Shown: positions 1 to 11,000, numbered from the stretch's first letter. The stretch is 64,000 bases of DNA from Planktothricoides raciborskii GIHE-MW2 (GCF_040564635.1 NZ_CP159837.1:6249001-6313000), one strand, 5' to 3'. Translations and numbers: made by a program. Notes: generated by a model from the sequence alone, not told the origin.

Positions 1-1987
1 TACCGTTAAGATGCGAGCCAGCAAAATGTCCATACATTGCTTGGTTATGCAAAAGATTTACGGTCAAAACTTAGAAGAATGGTTAGGCGATCGGGGCAAC
101 TACCCAATCACTCAAGAAGAAGCCATTGACTGGCTCAAACAAATGACCGATATTTTGCAAGAAGTTCACCGCTGGCAATTTTTCCATCGAGATATCAAAC
201 CCACCAATATCATGCTGCAACCCAATGGTCAATTAGCATTAATTGACTTTGGTTCAGTGCGCGAAGTCACCGGCACTTATTTAGCAAAAATGGGCGTGGG
301 ACATCGCGGAACGGTGATTGCTTCCAAAGGCTATGCGCCCCCAGAACAAGAAAATGGTCATCCCGTCCCCCAATCAGATTTTTTTGCTTTGGGACGGACT
401 TTTGTGCATTTACTCACGGGTAAACATCCCCTGGAATTTTATGACCCCTGCACTGATACTTTGCAATGGCGAAATTCGGCTCCGAAAATTTCTCCATTCT
501 TGGCAGATTTTATTGACTATCTGATTTCTCGCTTGCCCGGAAATCGGCCTCAAAACACCCATGTTATTCTCCAGCAATTAACAGAAATTGAAAAAAATAT
601 AACAGTCAAAAACAACTTTTTATTTTATTATCCTTTATTATATCAAGGTTTGCCAAAAGCAAAACCCTGGAAAAAACCGAACCTAAAATCTAAAAAATTG
701 GCTGTTGCCACAGTTTTATTAATTGGTATAGTGGGCTACTTAGAAGTCAATATATATAAATATATCCGGGCTAATTTAACTGAAAATAATTCGACAGAAT
801 CGCCATTGTCAACATCACCGTTGCCGCATAAAAATGATAATAAATTTGAGACAATTCAACCTCCTCAGATGCCGGAAAAAAGTCTCACAGATAACCGGGA
901 AGTTTCTCCGGTTAAAACTGCGCCTTTGGCTAGGGCAATGCTTAATGTCACGGCGGCAATATCGCCCCAAAAACCGGGTTCTGAATCTAATAAAAAACCA
1001 GCGATTGCCAAAAGTATTGCTTCAGCAATTACCCCCAATTTATCAGACAAAAATATTTCTTTATATAAAACCTTATCTGGACACGATCAAGATGTTCAAT
1101 CGGTGGCAATTACCCCCGATGGCACAGAAATTGCCAGCGGCAGTTTTGACGGCACGATAAAAATTTGGAACCTGAAAACCGGCGAACTGATGCAAACGCT
1201 AACCGGACATTCTGATGCGGGGGAAATTGTTTCTTCCATTGCCATTAGTCCTGATGGTAAAATATTAGTCAGTAGCACTAATAGTTACGGAGGCAATATT
1301 AAAATTTGGGATTTATCCAGTGGCTTGTTATTAGCGACTTTAAACGCCCAACAAGTTGGGGTTTCTGTGGTGGCGATTAGCCCGGATAGCCAATTCTTAG
1401 CTAGTGGGGGGTATGATGGCACAATTCAACTTTGGAACTTGGCATTAGGCGAAGAAATTGGCACATTTTCGGGGCATTTGGGCCGGGTATTTTCCGTGGC
1501 GTTTAGTCCCAATGGTCAAGTCCTCGCCAGTGGGGCAGAAGATGGTTCCGTTCATCTATGGAATTTAAACCAAATTCAAGGAAAAGTTGGCTTTAATCTT
1601 CAGCCCGATCGCCGCTTATTGGGACATATTGGTATCGTGCATTCGGTTGTATTTAGTCCCGATAGTCAGCGGTTAGCCAGTGGCAGTGCGGATAAAACTA
1701 TTAAACTTTGGCAAGTAGAAACCGGAGAAGCGATCGCCACTTTAGCTAGTCATTCTGGCAGTATGCTATCCGTTGCCATTAGTCCCAATGGGCAAATTTT
1801 AGCCGGTGGCAGCTTACTCGGTCGCATTAAATTGTGGAATCTTGATACTGGAGAAGTGATTGATACTTTATCGGCGCATTCCCGATGGGTGGAATCGGTA
1901 GTTTTTAGCCCCGATGGTCATATCCTTGCCAGTGGCAGCAGCGATCGCACCGTAAAAATTTGGGACTTAGAAAAATCTCCTCGTTAA
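1..1987 (+). CDS. Serine/threonine protein kinase with C-terminal WD40 propeller (5' partial)
   Basis: The gene enters from the left edge: the frame is open to base 2, and the glycine loop and ATP-binding lysine of the kinase N-lobe are missing, so the first ATG in the window (11) is internal. Numbering from that ATG, the catalytic HRDIKPTN lies at residues 59-66, DFG at 79-81 and APPEQ near 110, so the C-lobe looks active. A single membrane segment (about 229-246) follows, then a low-complexity linker, then seven WD40 repeats (about 354-658), enough for one complete propeller. The architecture suggests a membrane-anchored cyanobacterial Hanks-type kinase that phosphorylates Ser/Thr of unknown partners, with the propeller as a protein-docking platform. 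Kinase and WD40 assignments are certain; the substrate is unknown. Confidence 0.93.
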   Translation, partial: TVKMRASKMSIHCLVMQKIYGQNLEEWLGDRGNYPITQEEAIDWLKQMTDILQEVHRWQFFHRDIKPTNIMLQPNGQLALIDFGSVREVTGTYLAKMGVGHRGTVIASKGYAPPEQENGHPVPQSDFFALGRTFVHLLTGKHPLEFYDPCTDTLQWRNSAPKISPFLADFIDYLISRLPGNRPQNTHVILQQLTEIEKNITVKNNFLFYYPLLYQGLPKAKPWKKPNLKSKKLAVATVLLIGIVGYLEVNIYKYIRANLTENNSTESPLSTSPLPHKNDNKFETIQPPQMPEKSLTDNREVSPVKTAPLARAMLNVTAAISPQKPGSESNKKPAIAKSIASAITPNLSDKNISLYKTLSGHDQDVQSVAITPDGTEIASGSFDGTIKIWNLKTGELMQTLTGHSDAGEIVSSIAISPDGKILVSSTNSYGGNIKIWDLSSGLLLATLNAQQVGVSVVAISPDSQFLASGGYDGTIQLWNLALGEEIGTFSGHLGRVFSVAFSPNGQVLASGAEDGSVHLWNLNQIQGKVGFNLQPDRRLLGHIGIVHSVVFSPDSQRLASGSADKTIKLWQVETGEAIATLASHSGSMLSVAISPNGQILAGGSLLGRIKLWNLDTGEVIDTLSAHSRWVESVVFSPDGHILASGSSDRTVKIWDLEKSPR

Positions 1988-2632
1988 TCATTCCCCAACC
2001 GCTGAAATATCCACTAATTTTTTCTGATTCATATCCACCACATAATGTAAACCATAATAACGATTTGACCAGCGATCGAATGCCAAATATTTCTCATCAG
2101 TCCAAGCTAGATTCGTAAAAGGACGCCAAGACAGAGGAATTCCTTGAATCTGATAAAATTTGCCCGTAGTCATATCTTCAATAAATATCTGTTCTTGGCA
2201 GCCCTTACCGTCAGACAAAGCTTGACAAATCGTAAACGCTTGATAAGTCTGTTCTGGATTCACCGTAATATTATCCCGTTCCTGGTTGGGTAATAAGGAA
2301 ATTTCCACAATTTTTATCTCTTGTTGTATCTCTTGTTGTATCTCTTGTTGTATCTCTTGTTGTATCTCTTGTTGTATCTTTTGTTCTATCTTTTGTTCTA
2401 TCTTTTGGGTCAGGGCTTCAAACCCTTGGCTACTCTGTACCGGAATCGCCGATAAGTCATTCGGGTTAATGCCCGGGGTCAACGTCGCCGAAGCCTCACT
2501 CCCATAGAGAACCAAGAGAAAACACCTGAACAACAACAACCCGCATAACCCCCAGGGGATAAATTCAATCCGGTGAAAAATTTGATCAAAGTCAACATGG
2601 TCTTGTCGGTGGAAAAATTTTAAATTCATCAC
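1988..2632 (-). CDS. Hypothetical protein with hydrophobic N-terminus and IQQE coiled-coil repeat
   Basis: The 214-residue product has a hydrophobic stretch at about residues 29-42 that could be a signal anchor. Around residues 76-106 it carries a run of IQKE/IQQE tetrapeptides made by a 12-bp DNA tandem repeat, predicted to form a short coiled coil. The C-terminal half has alternating hydrophobic and aromatic residues ending near YYGLHYVVDMNQKK, suggesting a small beta-rich periplasmic domain. It converges with the kinase gene, with its stop directly after that gene's end. I do not recognise the family. The repeat number is likely to vary between strains. Confidence 0.6.
   Translation of the reverse strand: MMNLKFFHRQDHVDFDQIFHRIEFIPWGLCGLLLFRCFLLVLYGSEASATLTPGINPNDLSAIPVQSSQGFEALTQKIEQKIEQKIQQEIQQEIQQEIQQEIQQEIKIVEISLLPNQERDNITVNPEQTYQAFTICQALSDGKGCQEQIFIEDMTTGKFYQIQGIPLSWRPFTNLAWTDEKYLAFDRWSNRYYGLHYVVDMNQKKLVDISAVGE
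2300..2405. repeat. 12-bp in-frame tandem repeat (IQQE units)
   Basis: Units close to TCTTGTTGTATC repeat about seven to eight times inside the 214-residue gene on the minus strand. Each unit encodes four residues, so changes in copy number keep the frame. Confidence 0.85.
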
Positions 2633-2795
2633 AATTCACCAGCACATTCAGATCGATCGCATCCATTTTATCGATTCTGCCGCCGATCTTGATATTGAGC
2701 GATCGCTCTCGATCGGGTTCGCCTCTCAGCCACCCCGCTGACAGTGCTATCTTGACAGAACAACCGATCGCTCACCCTGAATTATCATCTGTATT

Positions 2796-3470
2796 ATGAA
2801 TGGACATATCCTGCTGGTAGAAAATGAAGTAAAGCTGGCTCAGTTCATTGAACTAGAACTAAAATATGAAAACTACCAAGTCACTGTAGCCCCAAATGGC
2901 ATATCAGGACTGAAAGCCGCCCAAGAATTGAACCCGGATCTGGTGATTCTGGATTCCATGTTGTCGGGACTCTCAGGATTAGAACTGTGTCGCATTTTGC
3001 GAACCAACGGCAATATGGTGCCGGTAATTTTATTAACCCCTAAAGATGATGTACCCGCTCGCGTAGCGGGTTTAGATGCGGGGGCTGATGACTATATACT
3101 CAAACCCGTCAGCACAGAAGAACTCCTAGACCGAATTCGGACTTACCTCCGACGCACTCAAGAAGATGACCCAGACAGATTAACCTTTGCGGATCTGAAT
3201 CTCAACCAACGAACTCGTGAAGTGTTTCGCGGCGGCAGATTAATCGAACTGACGGCCAAAGAGTTTGACCTGTTAGAATACCTCATTTCTCATCCCCGCG
3301 AAGTCCTCAGCCGGGAGCAAATTCTCGCAAATGTCTGGGGTTATGATTTTATGGGCGATTCTAATATTATTGAGGTCTATATTCGCTATTTGCGATTGAA
3401 ACTAGAGGCCAAAAATGAAAAGCGTCTGATTCAAACCGTGCGGGGAATCGGCTATGTGTTGCGAGATTAG
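2796..3470 (+). CDS. OmpR/PhoB-family response regulator
   Basis: A 224-residue two-domain regulator. The receiver domain (1-120) has the phospho-acceptor Asp53, Thr81 and Lys103. A winged-helix DNA-binding domain (about 128-224) contains the typical ELTAKEFDLLEYL and TVRGIGYVLRD segments. The acidic pocket reads E9-N10 where the family normally has E-D, and the residue after Thr81 is Pro, so Mg2+ binding and phosphorylation may be altered. No histidine kinase gene is adjacent, so it is an orphan regulator here. It resembles cyanobacterial regulators of the NrrA/ManR type, but I cannot tell which orthologue it is. Confidence 0.93.
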   Translation: MNGHILLVENEVKLAQFIELELKYENYQVTVAPNGISGLKAAQELNPDLVILDSMLSGLSGLELCRILRTNGNMVPVILLTPKDDVPARVAGLDAGADDYILKPVSTEELLDRIRTYLRRTQEDDPDRLTFADLNLNQRTREVFRGGRLIELTAKEFDLLEYLISHPREVLSREQILANVWGYDFMGDSNIIEVYIRYLRLKLEAKNEKRLIQTVRGIGYVLRD

Positions 3471-3478
3471 GTAAATCG

Positions 3479-3535
3479 GGATATTTTCGAGATATTTTCG
3501 GAATATTTTCGGCGTATTTTCGGGGTATTTTCGGC
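3479..3535. repeat. Tandem ATATTTTCGG repeat
   Basis: Five imperfect 11-12 bp copies built on ATATTTTCGG directly follow the response regulator stop. The rest of the gap up to 4025 is AT-rich; I see no gene or clear terminator in it. Confidence 0.8.
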
Positions 3536-4025
3536 GGTTTATGACAGATCCGTGCTGATTTTTTTGCCCTAAAGTCTAGTTAAGCAAATAAATTTTACTC
3601 AGTTCTGGTTTTTTCCCAACCTTCAGGCTATCGATAGGAAAAATTATGGGAAAAAGCCGGTTTCTTTTTTTGGCTCTAATTTTTATAGCAGTTATTTAAT
3701 ATATGAGTTTTAAATCACTATCTATAAATATGCAAATATTTTCATATTCATAGTTTTTAAGAAATTTAAGCAGAAAAATAATCACCAAAATTTCTAAAAG
3801 TTAAATCTTTATAAAAATTCAGCAGTTCAGGTAATTTTTGCTGTTAGGCTACTAAATCAGGCAGAATCAAAAAATTGCTCCCCAAATCATTGCTCACCAA
3901 ATCATTATCGGCCAAAGCAATCAGAGAAATTTTGGCTCGATCCTGTAGAAAGATGAAAGGGCGATTTCACCAAAATCTGTCAGATAGTTCCAGTAGTTTT
4001 TATTAATAGATTGTTCAGGAAGTTT

Positions 4026-5945
4026 ATGGCACCAATAAATTCGCTTCCTAATTTTAAGTTACCTCCAGAACTGATCGATATTCTCCAATCCTGCCCCGGT
4101 TTTACCTTTGCCTCAAACGTCGAGGAACTGATCGACTTGGCGGTTCGGGATGCGGAGTTCAATATCTTAATGCCCGGTTATCACGAAGTAGCATACGAAG
4201 TTCCCAATCGGGGCAAAGTAGTTGAAGCGGTGGTATGCAAAGTTAAAAATGGTATCTGCGCTAACTATACCGAGCCCTATATGCGACGGCGCGATCCCGA
4301 TTGTATGGTGATTGGTGACGACCAACCCACCAATAAAAAGACCTTTAATTCCCGGTATGGCTTTGATTTTGACACCCTGCGATCGCAGACTTTTGAATGG
4401 CTGAAAACCCAGGAACTGGCCTTATTTGTTTTCGTGGCTGGGGTTCAAGGCAAAGGACCGGAGATCGTAGTTGTGGCACCGGCCAATGCAGGCTTTTTTG
4501 CCTTTGGACTATCCTTGCTCCAAGGGATTCACGACCCAGCCAGCTTAGGCCCAGAATTTTCCCTGGGAGGGGTAATCTATGTGGCTCCGCCTTTCCGCCA
4601 TACAGTCTTTGGCGGCAAACAAGTGGTGGTCCACAATCGTTGTCCTGGTTTACACGAAATATTTAGCTACAACCTCTATCCTGGGCCTAGTGCCAAAAAA
4701 GGGATTTACGGCATTCTGTTAACTTTGGGCGAACAAGAAAACTGGATTACCGCTCACGCTTCCACCGTCAGAGTCGTCACTCCCTACGATAATCACATCA
4801 CCTTGATGCATGAAGGGGCAAGTGGCGGCGGTAAAAGCGAGATGCTGGAGCAAATTCACCGTCGGTTTGACGGTAGCCTGCTGCTGGGGAAAAATATCAT
4901 CACTGGAGACGAGCGCACCTTAATCTTGCCCAGGGGCTGCGAACTGCATCCTGTCACCGATGACATGGCATTGTGCCATCCCAGTCTCCGTAGACCGGAA
5001 AATCAAGATAAACTGGCGGTGATGGATGCAGAAAATGCCTGGTTTGTTCGCCTGAACCATATCACTCGCTACGGCACAGACCCCGCCCTGGAAGAATTGA
5101 CCATCCATCCCCCGCAACCCCTGCTATTCCTGAATATTGATGCGCCTCCCCATAGCACTGCCCTGATTTGGGATCATGTTGAGGACGCACCGGGTCAACC
5201 TTGCCCCAACCCCCGTGTGGTAATTCCACGAGCAATTATCCCGCAAGTGGTGAACCGCCCTGTAAGTGTGGATATTCGCAGCTTTGGGGTACGCACTCCT
5301 CCCTGTACTAAGGAATTGCCCACTTATGGAATTATCGGCCTACTGCATTTTCTGCCACCAGCCCTAGCTTGGCTGTGGCGACTGGTTGCTCCTCGCGGCT
5401 ACGCCAACCCCAGTATTGTGCAAAAAGAGGGGATGACTTCTGAGGGGGTCGGTTCTTATTGGCCTTTTGCCACGGGTCGGCGAGTGATTCAAGCGAATTT
5501 AATTCTGCAACAAATTATTTCTACTCCTAAAGTGCGTTATGTTTTATGTCCCAATCAGCATATTGGGGCTTGGGAAGTGGGCTTTATGCCTCAGTGGATC
5601 GCACGGGAATATCTCGCTCGTCGTGGTGGCGCTCGAATTAGTCGAGAGCAAGCGGTGGCTTCTCGTTGTTCCCTGTTGGGCTATACTCTGCGATCGATGA
5701 TTGTGGAAGGCCAAACTATTGGTAATTGGTTTTTTCGGGTCAATTTACAGCCGGAGGTCGGAGATGAAGCTTTCGATCGCGGTGCAGAAATTCTCAAGGA
5801 ATTTTTTGACCAGCAAATTAAGCAGTTTCTCGAACCGGATCTTGACCCCGTAGGTCGAGAGATTATCGATTGCTGTTTATCGAATGGCACTCTGCAAGAT
5901 TATGAACGCTTGATTCCTTATCCCGTGGTGGTGAACGAAAGTTAA
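4026..5945 (+). CDS. DUF4914-family P-loop protein
   Basis: A protein of about 639 residues. I chose ATG 4026 (MAPINSLPN) over the upstream 4011 because the extra residues (MFRKF) look unrelated. A glycine-rich nucleotide-binding loop, GASGGGKSE, lies near residues 264-272, and the loop type resembles those of HPr kinase and PEP carboxykinase. The overall sequence matches my memory of the uncharacterised DUF4914 family, which has about this length. No signal peptide is evident, and it is probably cytosolic. It stands alone between two long non-coding gaps. Likely an ATP-dependent enzyme of unknown substrate; the family call is moderately sure and the function is not known. Confidence 0.75.
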   Translation: MAPINSLPNFKLPPELIDILQSCPGFTFASNVEELIDLAVRDAEFNILMPGYHEVAYEVPNRGKVVEAVVCKVKNGICANYTEPYMRRRDPDCMVIGDDQPTNKKTFNSRYGFDFDTLRSQTFEWLKTQELALFVFVAGVQGKGPEIVVVAPANAGFFAFGLSLLQGIHDPASLGPEFSLGGVIYVAPPFRHTVFGGKQVVVHNRCPGLHEIFSYNLYPGPSAKKGIYGILLTLGEQENWITAHASTVRVVTPYDNHITLMHEGASGGGKSEMLEQIHRRFDGSLLLGKNIITGDERTLILPRGCELHPVTDDMALCHPSLRRPENQDKLAVMDAENAWFVRLNHITRYGTDPALEELTIHPPQPLLFLNIDAPPHSTALIWDHVEDAPGQPCPNPRVVIPRAIIPQVVNRPVSVDIRSFGVRTPPCTKELPTYGIIGLLHFLPPALAWLWRLVAPRGYANPSIVQKEGMTSEGVGSYWPFATGRRVIQANLILQQIISTPKVRYVLCPNQHIGAWEVGFMPQWIAREYLARRGGARISREQAVASRCSLLGYTLRSMIVEGQTIGNWFFRVNLQPEVGDEAFDRGAEILKEFFDQQIKQFLEPDLDPVGREIIDCCLSNGTLQDYERLIPYPVVVNES

Positions 5946-5987
5946 AGATTCAGCGATCAGGAGCGGAGGAGCGGAGGAGCGGGGGAA

Positions 5988-6036
5988 AATAATTGATAAT
6001 TGACAATTATCAATTGTCAATTATCAATTGTCAATT
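5988..6036. repeat. Heptanucleotide TAATTGA-type repeat, palindromic
   Basis: Alternating AATTGATAATTGAC and AATTATCAATTGTC units form overlapping inverted repeats after the DUF4914 gene. The same heptamer family recurs at 34523-34614. Confidence 0.8.
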
Positions 6037-6037
6037 A

Positions 6038-6106
6038 GGGCGAAGCATTGGCCAATATAAATTTGGGCAGGGATGCAAATATTTTTGTGGCCAATGCTGT
6101 CGCCCC
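6038..6106. repeat. Palindromic interspersed element (GGGCGAAGCATTGG arms)
   Basis: The left arm GGGCGAAGCATTGGCCA is answered by TGGCCAATGCTGTCGCCC about 33 bp later. A relative with GCGAAGCATTCGCG arms lies inside the dehydrogenase gene at 59852-59916, so this is a mobile palindromic repeat family. Confidence 0.7.
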
Positions 6107-6178
6107 TACAAACCTCTGCCCGGAGAGCCCCTCATCCCCTCCTCCCCTCCTCATTCCCTCTGTGTTCTGCGATCGCAA

Positions 6179-6499
6179 TTACTCTAGTTTTTCCAAAGTC
6201 TCCCGGACGTCAACTAGGTGGTTGTTAAACACTTCCAAAGCTGCATCGAGCACTTTAAAAATCGCCAAATCCCGGATTGAGTAAAACACCTGGTTGCCTT
6301 GCTTGCGAGCGATCACCAAGTTACTGCGACGCAACACCGTCAGTTGTTGAGAAACTGAAGATGCTTCTAACTCTAGATAGTGAGCAATATCATTGACGTT
6401 TTTTTCTCCTGTACGCAGGGTATCCAGAATTTGAATCCGGATCGGATTAGAAAGCACCTTGAAAAAATCTGCCTTAAAGTAACTTGCTGGAAAACGCAT
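6179..6499 (-). CDS. ArsR/SmtB-family winged-helix transcriptional regulator
   Basis: Starting at ATG 6499 (MRFPASYFKADFFKVL) the product is 106 residues; the ORF could begin at 6547, but those 16 residues are polar and unlike the family. The ArsR core is clear: LSNPIRIQILDTL, then the recognition helix ASSVSQQLTVLRRSNLV, and the wing KQGNQVFYSI. The usual metal-binding Cys motif (ELCVCDL) is absent from the helix; it reads ELEASSV. It may therefore sense a non-metal signal or work as a simple repressor. It sits alone, so its target cannot be read from context. Confidence 0.88.
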   Translation of the reverse strand: MRFPASYFKADFFKVLSNPIRIQILDTLRTGEKNVNDIAHYLELEASSVSQQLTVLRRSNLVIARKQGNQVFYSIRDLAIFKVLDAALEVFNNHLVDVRETLEKLE

Positions 6500-6557
6500 T
6501 TCAATATTTGAGGATGTTATTTTTTTATTTTTATCGGACTGCCGCACTCAGGTAATG

Positions 6558-6585
6558 CGGGGCTTTTTCTCGGAGAGAAGCCCCG
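6558..6585. terminator. Hairpin, possible terminator
   Basis: Stem CGGGGCT/AGCCCCG with a U/A-containing loop lies just upstream of the ArsR-like gene. The rest of 6586-6957 contains only a doubtful 65-codon ORF and nothing else I can assign. Confidence 0.4.
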
Positions 6586-6957
6586 ACAAAATCCTAGATA
6601 GAGAGTAGCGACCTAAGTCCTACTGTATTTTCCAAGATTTGCCATCTACAGGAGAGGGCGGCGTTGCATTTCGGTATATATGTTATAGCTGTCAAGGCAG
6701 AAATTTCCTGCCGAAATGCGCGGGTCCCTACTCCCTGAACAAGATTAAACGAAAAAATCCCCCCGTGTGGTATTCAACTTTACTTCAAGGGCTGAATTGG
6801 CAAAAAGCTGAATTGGCAAAAGAAGATATTTTATAGGCGATCGCTTTTAGTCGCTTTTGATCGGAGATATTTCCCTCAGCCAAAGTCACGGATCTTGTTT
6901 TCTATTTTCTATTCCCTGTTTCCTTTTACATCTCTAATAAAAAATGCTATATTATAG

Positions 6958-7509
6958 TTAACCCAAATAAGGATATTGTGGCGGCTTCATTTTCAGCAAA
7001 ATACTCCAGTAGTGACTGGCATACTCAGCGGTCATTTCCAAGTCTCGTAACTTATGGATTTTGCAGATTTTCACTAAATCATAACTCACTTGTATCGCTG
7101 GGATTAAATTAATCCATCCTAAAGATTTAAAATGTTGTAAAAATAAATGTATCGCCACTTTTAACTTTTGTTTATGGCGAAAATAAAGCCACCATTTCAT
7201 TTGATGTTCGGCGATACTTTCTGGTAAACCTAAATGAGCTTCTGCTTCTAATAATTTATCCTTAACCTGATGATAAAACTGCATTTCTAAATCAAAATCA
7301 CCGGCTTGATAAGCCAAATCAGCCGGATCCGCTAATTGATAAGCTTGACTAATTAAATTGCCAACAGTTTCGGCGGTTTTTGCGTCATAACCTAAACATT
7401 GATAAATTTCGGCGGCACTTTCTGCCAATTCAGTAAATTTTTCCGCATCATGTAGCCAATAAATTTGCGCTTGTAACTTTCCTAACTTCAAAGCCAGATA
7501 ATCATTCAT
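6958..7509 (-). CDS. Conserved-looking hypothetical protein (helical, TPR-like)
   Basis: The 183-residue product is mostly alpha-helical, with alanine- and aromatic-spaced helices (for example FTELAESAAEIYQCLGY and AYQAGDFDLEMQFYHQVKDK) that look like degenerate tetratricopeptide helices. There is no signal peptide and no catalytic motif I recognise. It is flanked by repeat-rich gaps on both sides. The start at 7509 (MNDYLALKL) is the only reasonable one. No function assigned. Confidence 0.6.
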   Translation of the reverse strand: MNDYLALKLGKLQAQIYWLHDAEKFTELAESAAEIYQCLGYDAKTAETVGNLISQAYQLADPADLAYQAGDFDLEMQFYHQVKDKLLEAEAHLGLPESIAEHQMKWWLYFRHKQKLKVAIHLFLQHFKSLGWINLIPAIQVSYDLVKICKIHKLRDLEMTAEYASHYWSILLKMKPPQYPYLG

Positions 7510-7683
7510 GCCTGTTTAAACCCTTTGGTTAGCATTGACTTAGATAGATTATATCCCAAAGTAATCAACCAGAATTTTTTATCTTCTCATAGTTCCACTG
7601 CTTCTAGTCTGACGTTTCTAGGTTCACTGCCAATTAAATATTGAATTGATTGGAAATAATACCATTTACAAAAATTTAGGCAA

Positions 7684-7866
7684 CAATAAGTATTTATATT
7701 GTAGGGTGGGCAAAAATCCACACACATCGGAGGATGCATAGGATAGAGGATAGAGGAAATAGGATAGAGGATGCTGATCAAATAGGAAAAAGTCCTCTCC
7801 CCTCTCTTTTCTCCCCTCTCTTTTCTCTCCTCTCTTTCCTCTCTTCATAGTAGCCCACCCTACGAA
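7684..7866. repeat. Interspersed GTAGGGTGGGC inverted pair with purine heptamer array
   Basis: GTAGGGTGGGCA (about 7699) and TAGCCCACCCTAC (about 7850) form a long-range inverted pair. Between them lie GGATAGA heptamers (about 7739-7772) and CCCCTCTCTTTT runs (about 7796-7848). This fills most of the gap before the NACHT gene; there is no gene in it. Confidence 0.6.
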
Positions 7867-8024
7867 TGTTAGGGGCTGTTGGATGAATTTTTGAAATTGG
7901 TATAAATATGCTAAAATAAAAATCAGCCACTTTTCTGAGTCTCTTGACTCCCCTCTCCCGAATTGGGAGATGGAACCGCGATCTTGAGGGATTTTGTCTC
8001 AGTCTAAAAAAAGGAAATTTAGCT

Positions 8025-11000
8025 ATGTTTGGAATTGACGATGTTATTAATGCCATCCTAGCTGGGTCTAAGGGTGCCATACCTTTGGCGGTAAAGCAAG
8101 CTCAACGTCAAGAGTTATTTATTACAATACTAAAAAAATTTAATCTCGATCCAGAGCATCCCCCAGCCGACTTTACTGGGGTTTATCAATATGCTTTGGT
8201 CGAGTATGGGGCGAATCAATTAGGAATATTGAATCAGGAAGATTTGCGGTTGATTCTGGAACTATTTCGCCAAAAAGAAATAAAAGAAGCATTTCACCAG
8301 GCGTTCAATGGAGACAATCCAAGATTTTTTTTAAATCAAGTAGAAAAATATATTGAAGAATATGCCCTCGGAGATGAAATCCGCGATCGCCGCATAAATA
8401 TTTTGCCCGAATTGGCTAAATTTAGCGATATTTTTATTGAGATAGTTAAACGCACTCGCAACCCCGCAGAAGTGCGACGCGATCAGACAATCGATCGCTT
8501 ATACGCAGAGTTCAAAAGCGCGATCGCTCAACTTAACCAACGATTCGAGAGTCTGCATAGTTTACCACCAGGCGATCGCCCCGCATTTTCTAATAGCAAT
8601 TTTACCCAGCAATTACATAACTGGTTTGATGCTTTATATGATTTCGAGAGAGAAGATGTTTGGGAATCAGACTATTTTGAATGGATCATTCAAGTTCCCG
8701 CAAGGCGAAGATATGACCGAATTTTAGTGAGAGGCATTGAAGGGGAAGCAAATATTAATGATTTAAAAGCTTTAGAGGAATCCGTAGAAAAACATCAGAC
8801 TGATGAAGGGTGGTTAGTGGCGCCGAGTCGGGTGAGTCAAGCGGTTAGAGATGCAGTAGAGGGCGATCGCCGTTTATTTTGCTATACCTTTGATGAATTG
8901 ATTGATGAAGCCGTAAACTTTAGCGGTTATTTGAATTGGTTAGAAACTGAGGTTAAACGCCAAAAAATCGATACATTATATGTACCCCTTGCTTGTACTA
9001 AAGAAGAACTCGACCCAAAAACTCAGCAAAGTCTGGGAAAAAGTCGCTATGACCAACGCAATGGTTGGATAGATCGCTACATTAATACTTGGTTAAACGA
9101 TTCTGCTAAAGAACATTTATCGATTTTAGGGGAATTTGGCACGGGCAAAACTTGGTTTGTTTTGCACTATGCGTGGCAAGCGGTGCAAAAATATCGGACA
9201 GCAAAAGCAGAAGGGAATAAACTGCCTCGTTTACCTTTGGTGATTCCTTTGCGAGACTATGCCAAAGCAGTATCAGTGGAATCGCTGTTTTCCGAATTTT
9301 TCTTTCGCCAACATGATGTAGGTTTGCCCAATTATAAAGCCTTTGAACAACTCAACCGTATGGGTAAATTGTTGTTAATTTTTGATGGCTTTGACGAAAT
9401 GGCAGCCAAGGTCGATCGCCAGAAAATGATTAATAACTTTTGGGAATTGGCTAAAGTGGTGGTGCCCGGTTCCAAGGCTATTCTCACTTGTCGCACAGAG
9501 CATTTTCCCGAAGCCAAAGAAGGGCGGGATTTACTCAATGCGGAACTGCAAGCCTCAACATCCAAATTAATCAGACAACCCCCACACTTTGAAGTGTTGG
9601 AGTTAGAAAAACTGAATAATGAGCAAATTCGAGAAGTATTGTGCAAACGAGAAGCCAAGCCCGAAACTATCGCGAAAATTATGGCTAATCCTGAATTAGT
9701 GGACTTAGCCCGTCGTCCGGTAATGGTCAATTTAATTTTGGAAGCATTACCAGAGATTGAATCAGGAAAGCCCATCGATTTAGCCAGAATTTATCTCTAT
9801 GCGGTGCGGCGCAAAATGGAACGGGATATTAAAACCGATCGCACCTTTACCTCAATGACGGATAAGCTTTATTTTCTTTGTGAGTTAGCTTGGGAAATGC
9901 TTTCTACTGACCAAATGAGCCTCAACTATCGCCTATTTCCCGACCGGATTCGCCGCTGTTTTGGTCCAGTGGTGCAGGAACAAAAAGATTTAGATCATTG
10001 GCATTATGACATGATGGGTCAAACCCTATTAATTCGCAATGCTGATGGTGACTATTCCCCAGCCCATCGTTCTTTATTAGAGTTTTTTGTTGCCTATAAA
10101 TTCGCCGTGCAATTGGGGATATTAGCGCCGGACTTTGCGGAAATCGCTACTATTTCATTTGCGGATAACTTGCGCGAAACCTTTGGCCAAGCCCCTCTGA
10201 CTAAAGCCTTGCTGGATTTATTGCTGCCCATGCTAAATCTGGAAATCGCTAAACAGCGATTACTTGATTTAATTGCTGCCACGAAAGGGAAAACTGAAGC
10301 GGAAGTGGGTTATCTGGGTGGCAATGCGGCAACGGTATTGTTAAAAGTTGATCCAACCAGTCTGCAAAATCGTGATTTCAGCAATACGGTAATTTTAGGC
10401 GCTGATTTTACTACAGCTAATTTACGCAATGTTAATTTTACCAATGCTAATCTGAACGAATCTTTATTTGCCAAGGCTTTTGATTTTGTTTTATCAGTCG
10501 CCTTCAGTCCCGATGGCAGATTCTTAGCCACGGGTCACGATAATGGAGAAGTTCGTCTTTGGGAAGTGGCGGACGGCGAGCAAATAGCCATCTATCGCGG
10601 GCATAGCAATTCCGTAAGGTCGGTGGCCATCAGTCCCGACGGCAATATTCTGGCCTCTGGCAGTGATGACCAGACCATAAAACTCTGGGATCTCCATAGC
10701 GGCGACTGCCTGCAAACCTTGCCGGGACATAGCAATCCGGTAAAGTCGGTGGCCATCAGTCCCGACGGCAAAATTTTGGCCTCTGGCAGTTATGACAATA
10801 CGATCAAACTCTGGGATATCGAGAGTGGAGAATGTCTGAAAACTTTACAGGGGCATAGCAATTCGGTATTCTCGGTGGCAATCAGTCCCGACGGGAATAT
10901 CCTGGCCTCTGGCAGTTATGACAATACGATCAAACTCTGGGATCTCCATAGCGGTGACTGTTTGCAAACTTTGCCAGGGCATAACAATTGGGTCAGGTCG

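Noticed and set aside
6639-6836. 65-codon plus-strand ORF
   Set aside because: No ribosome site, no family match and atypical composition.
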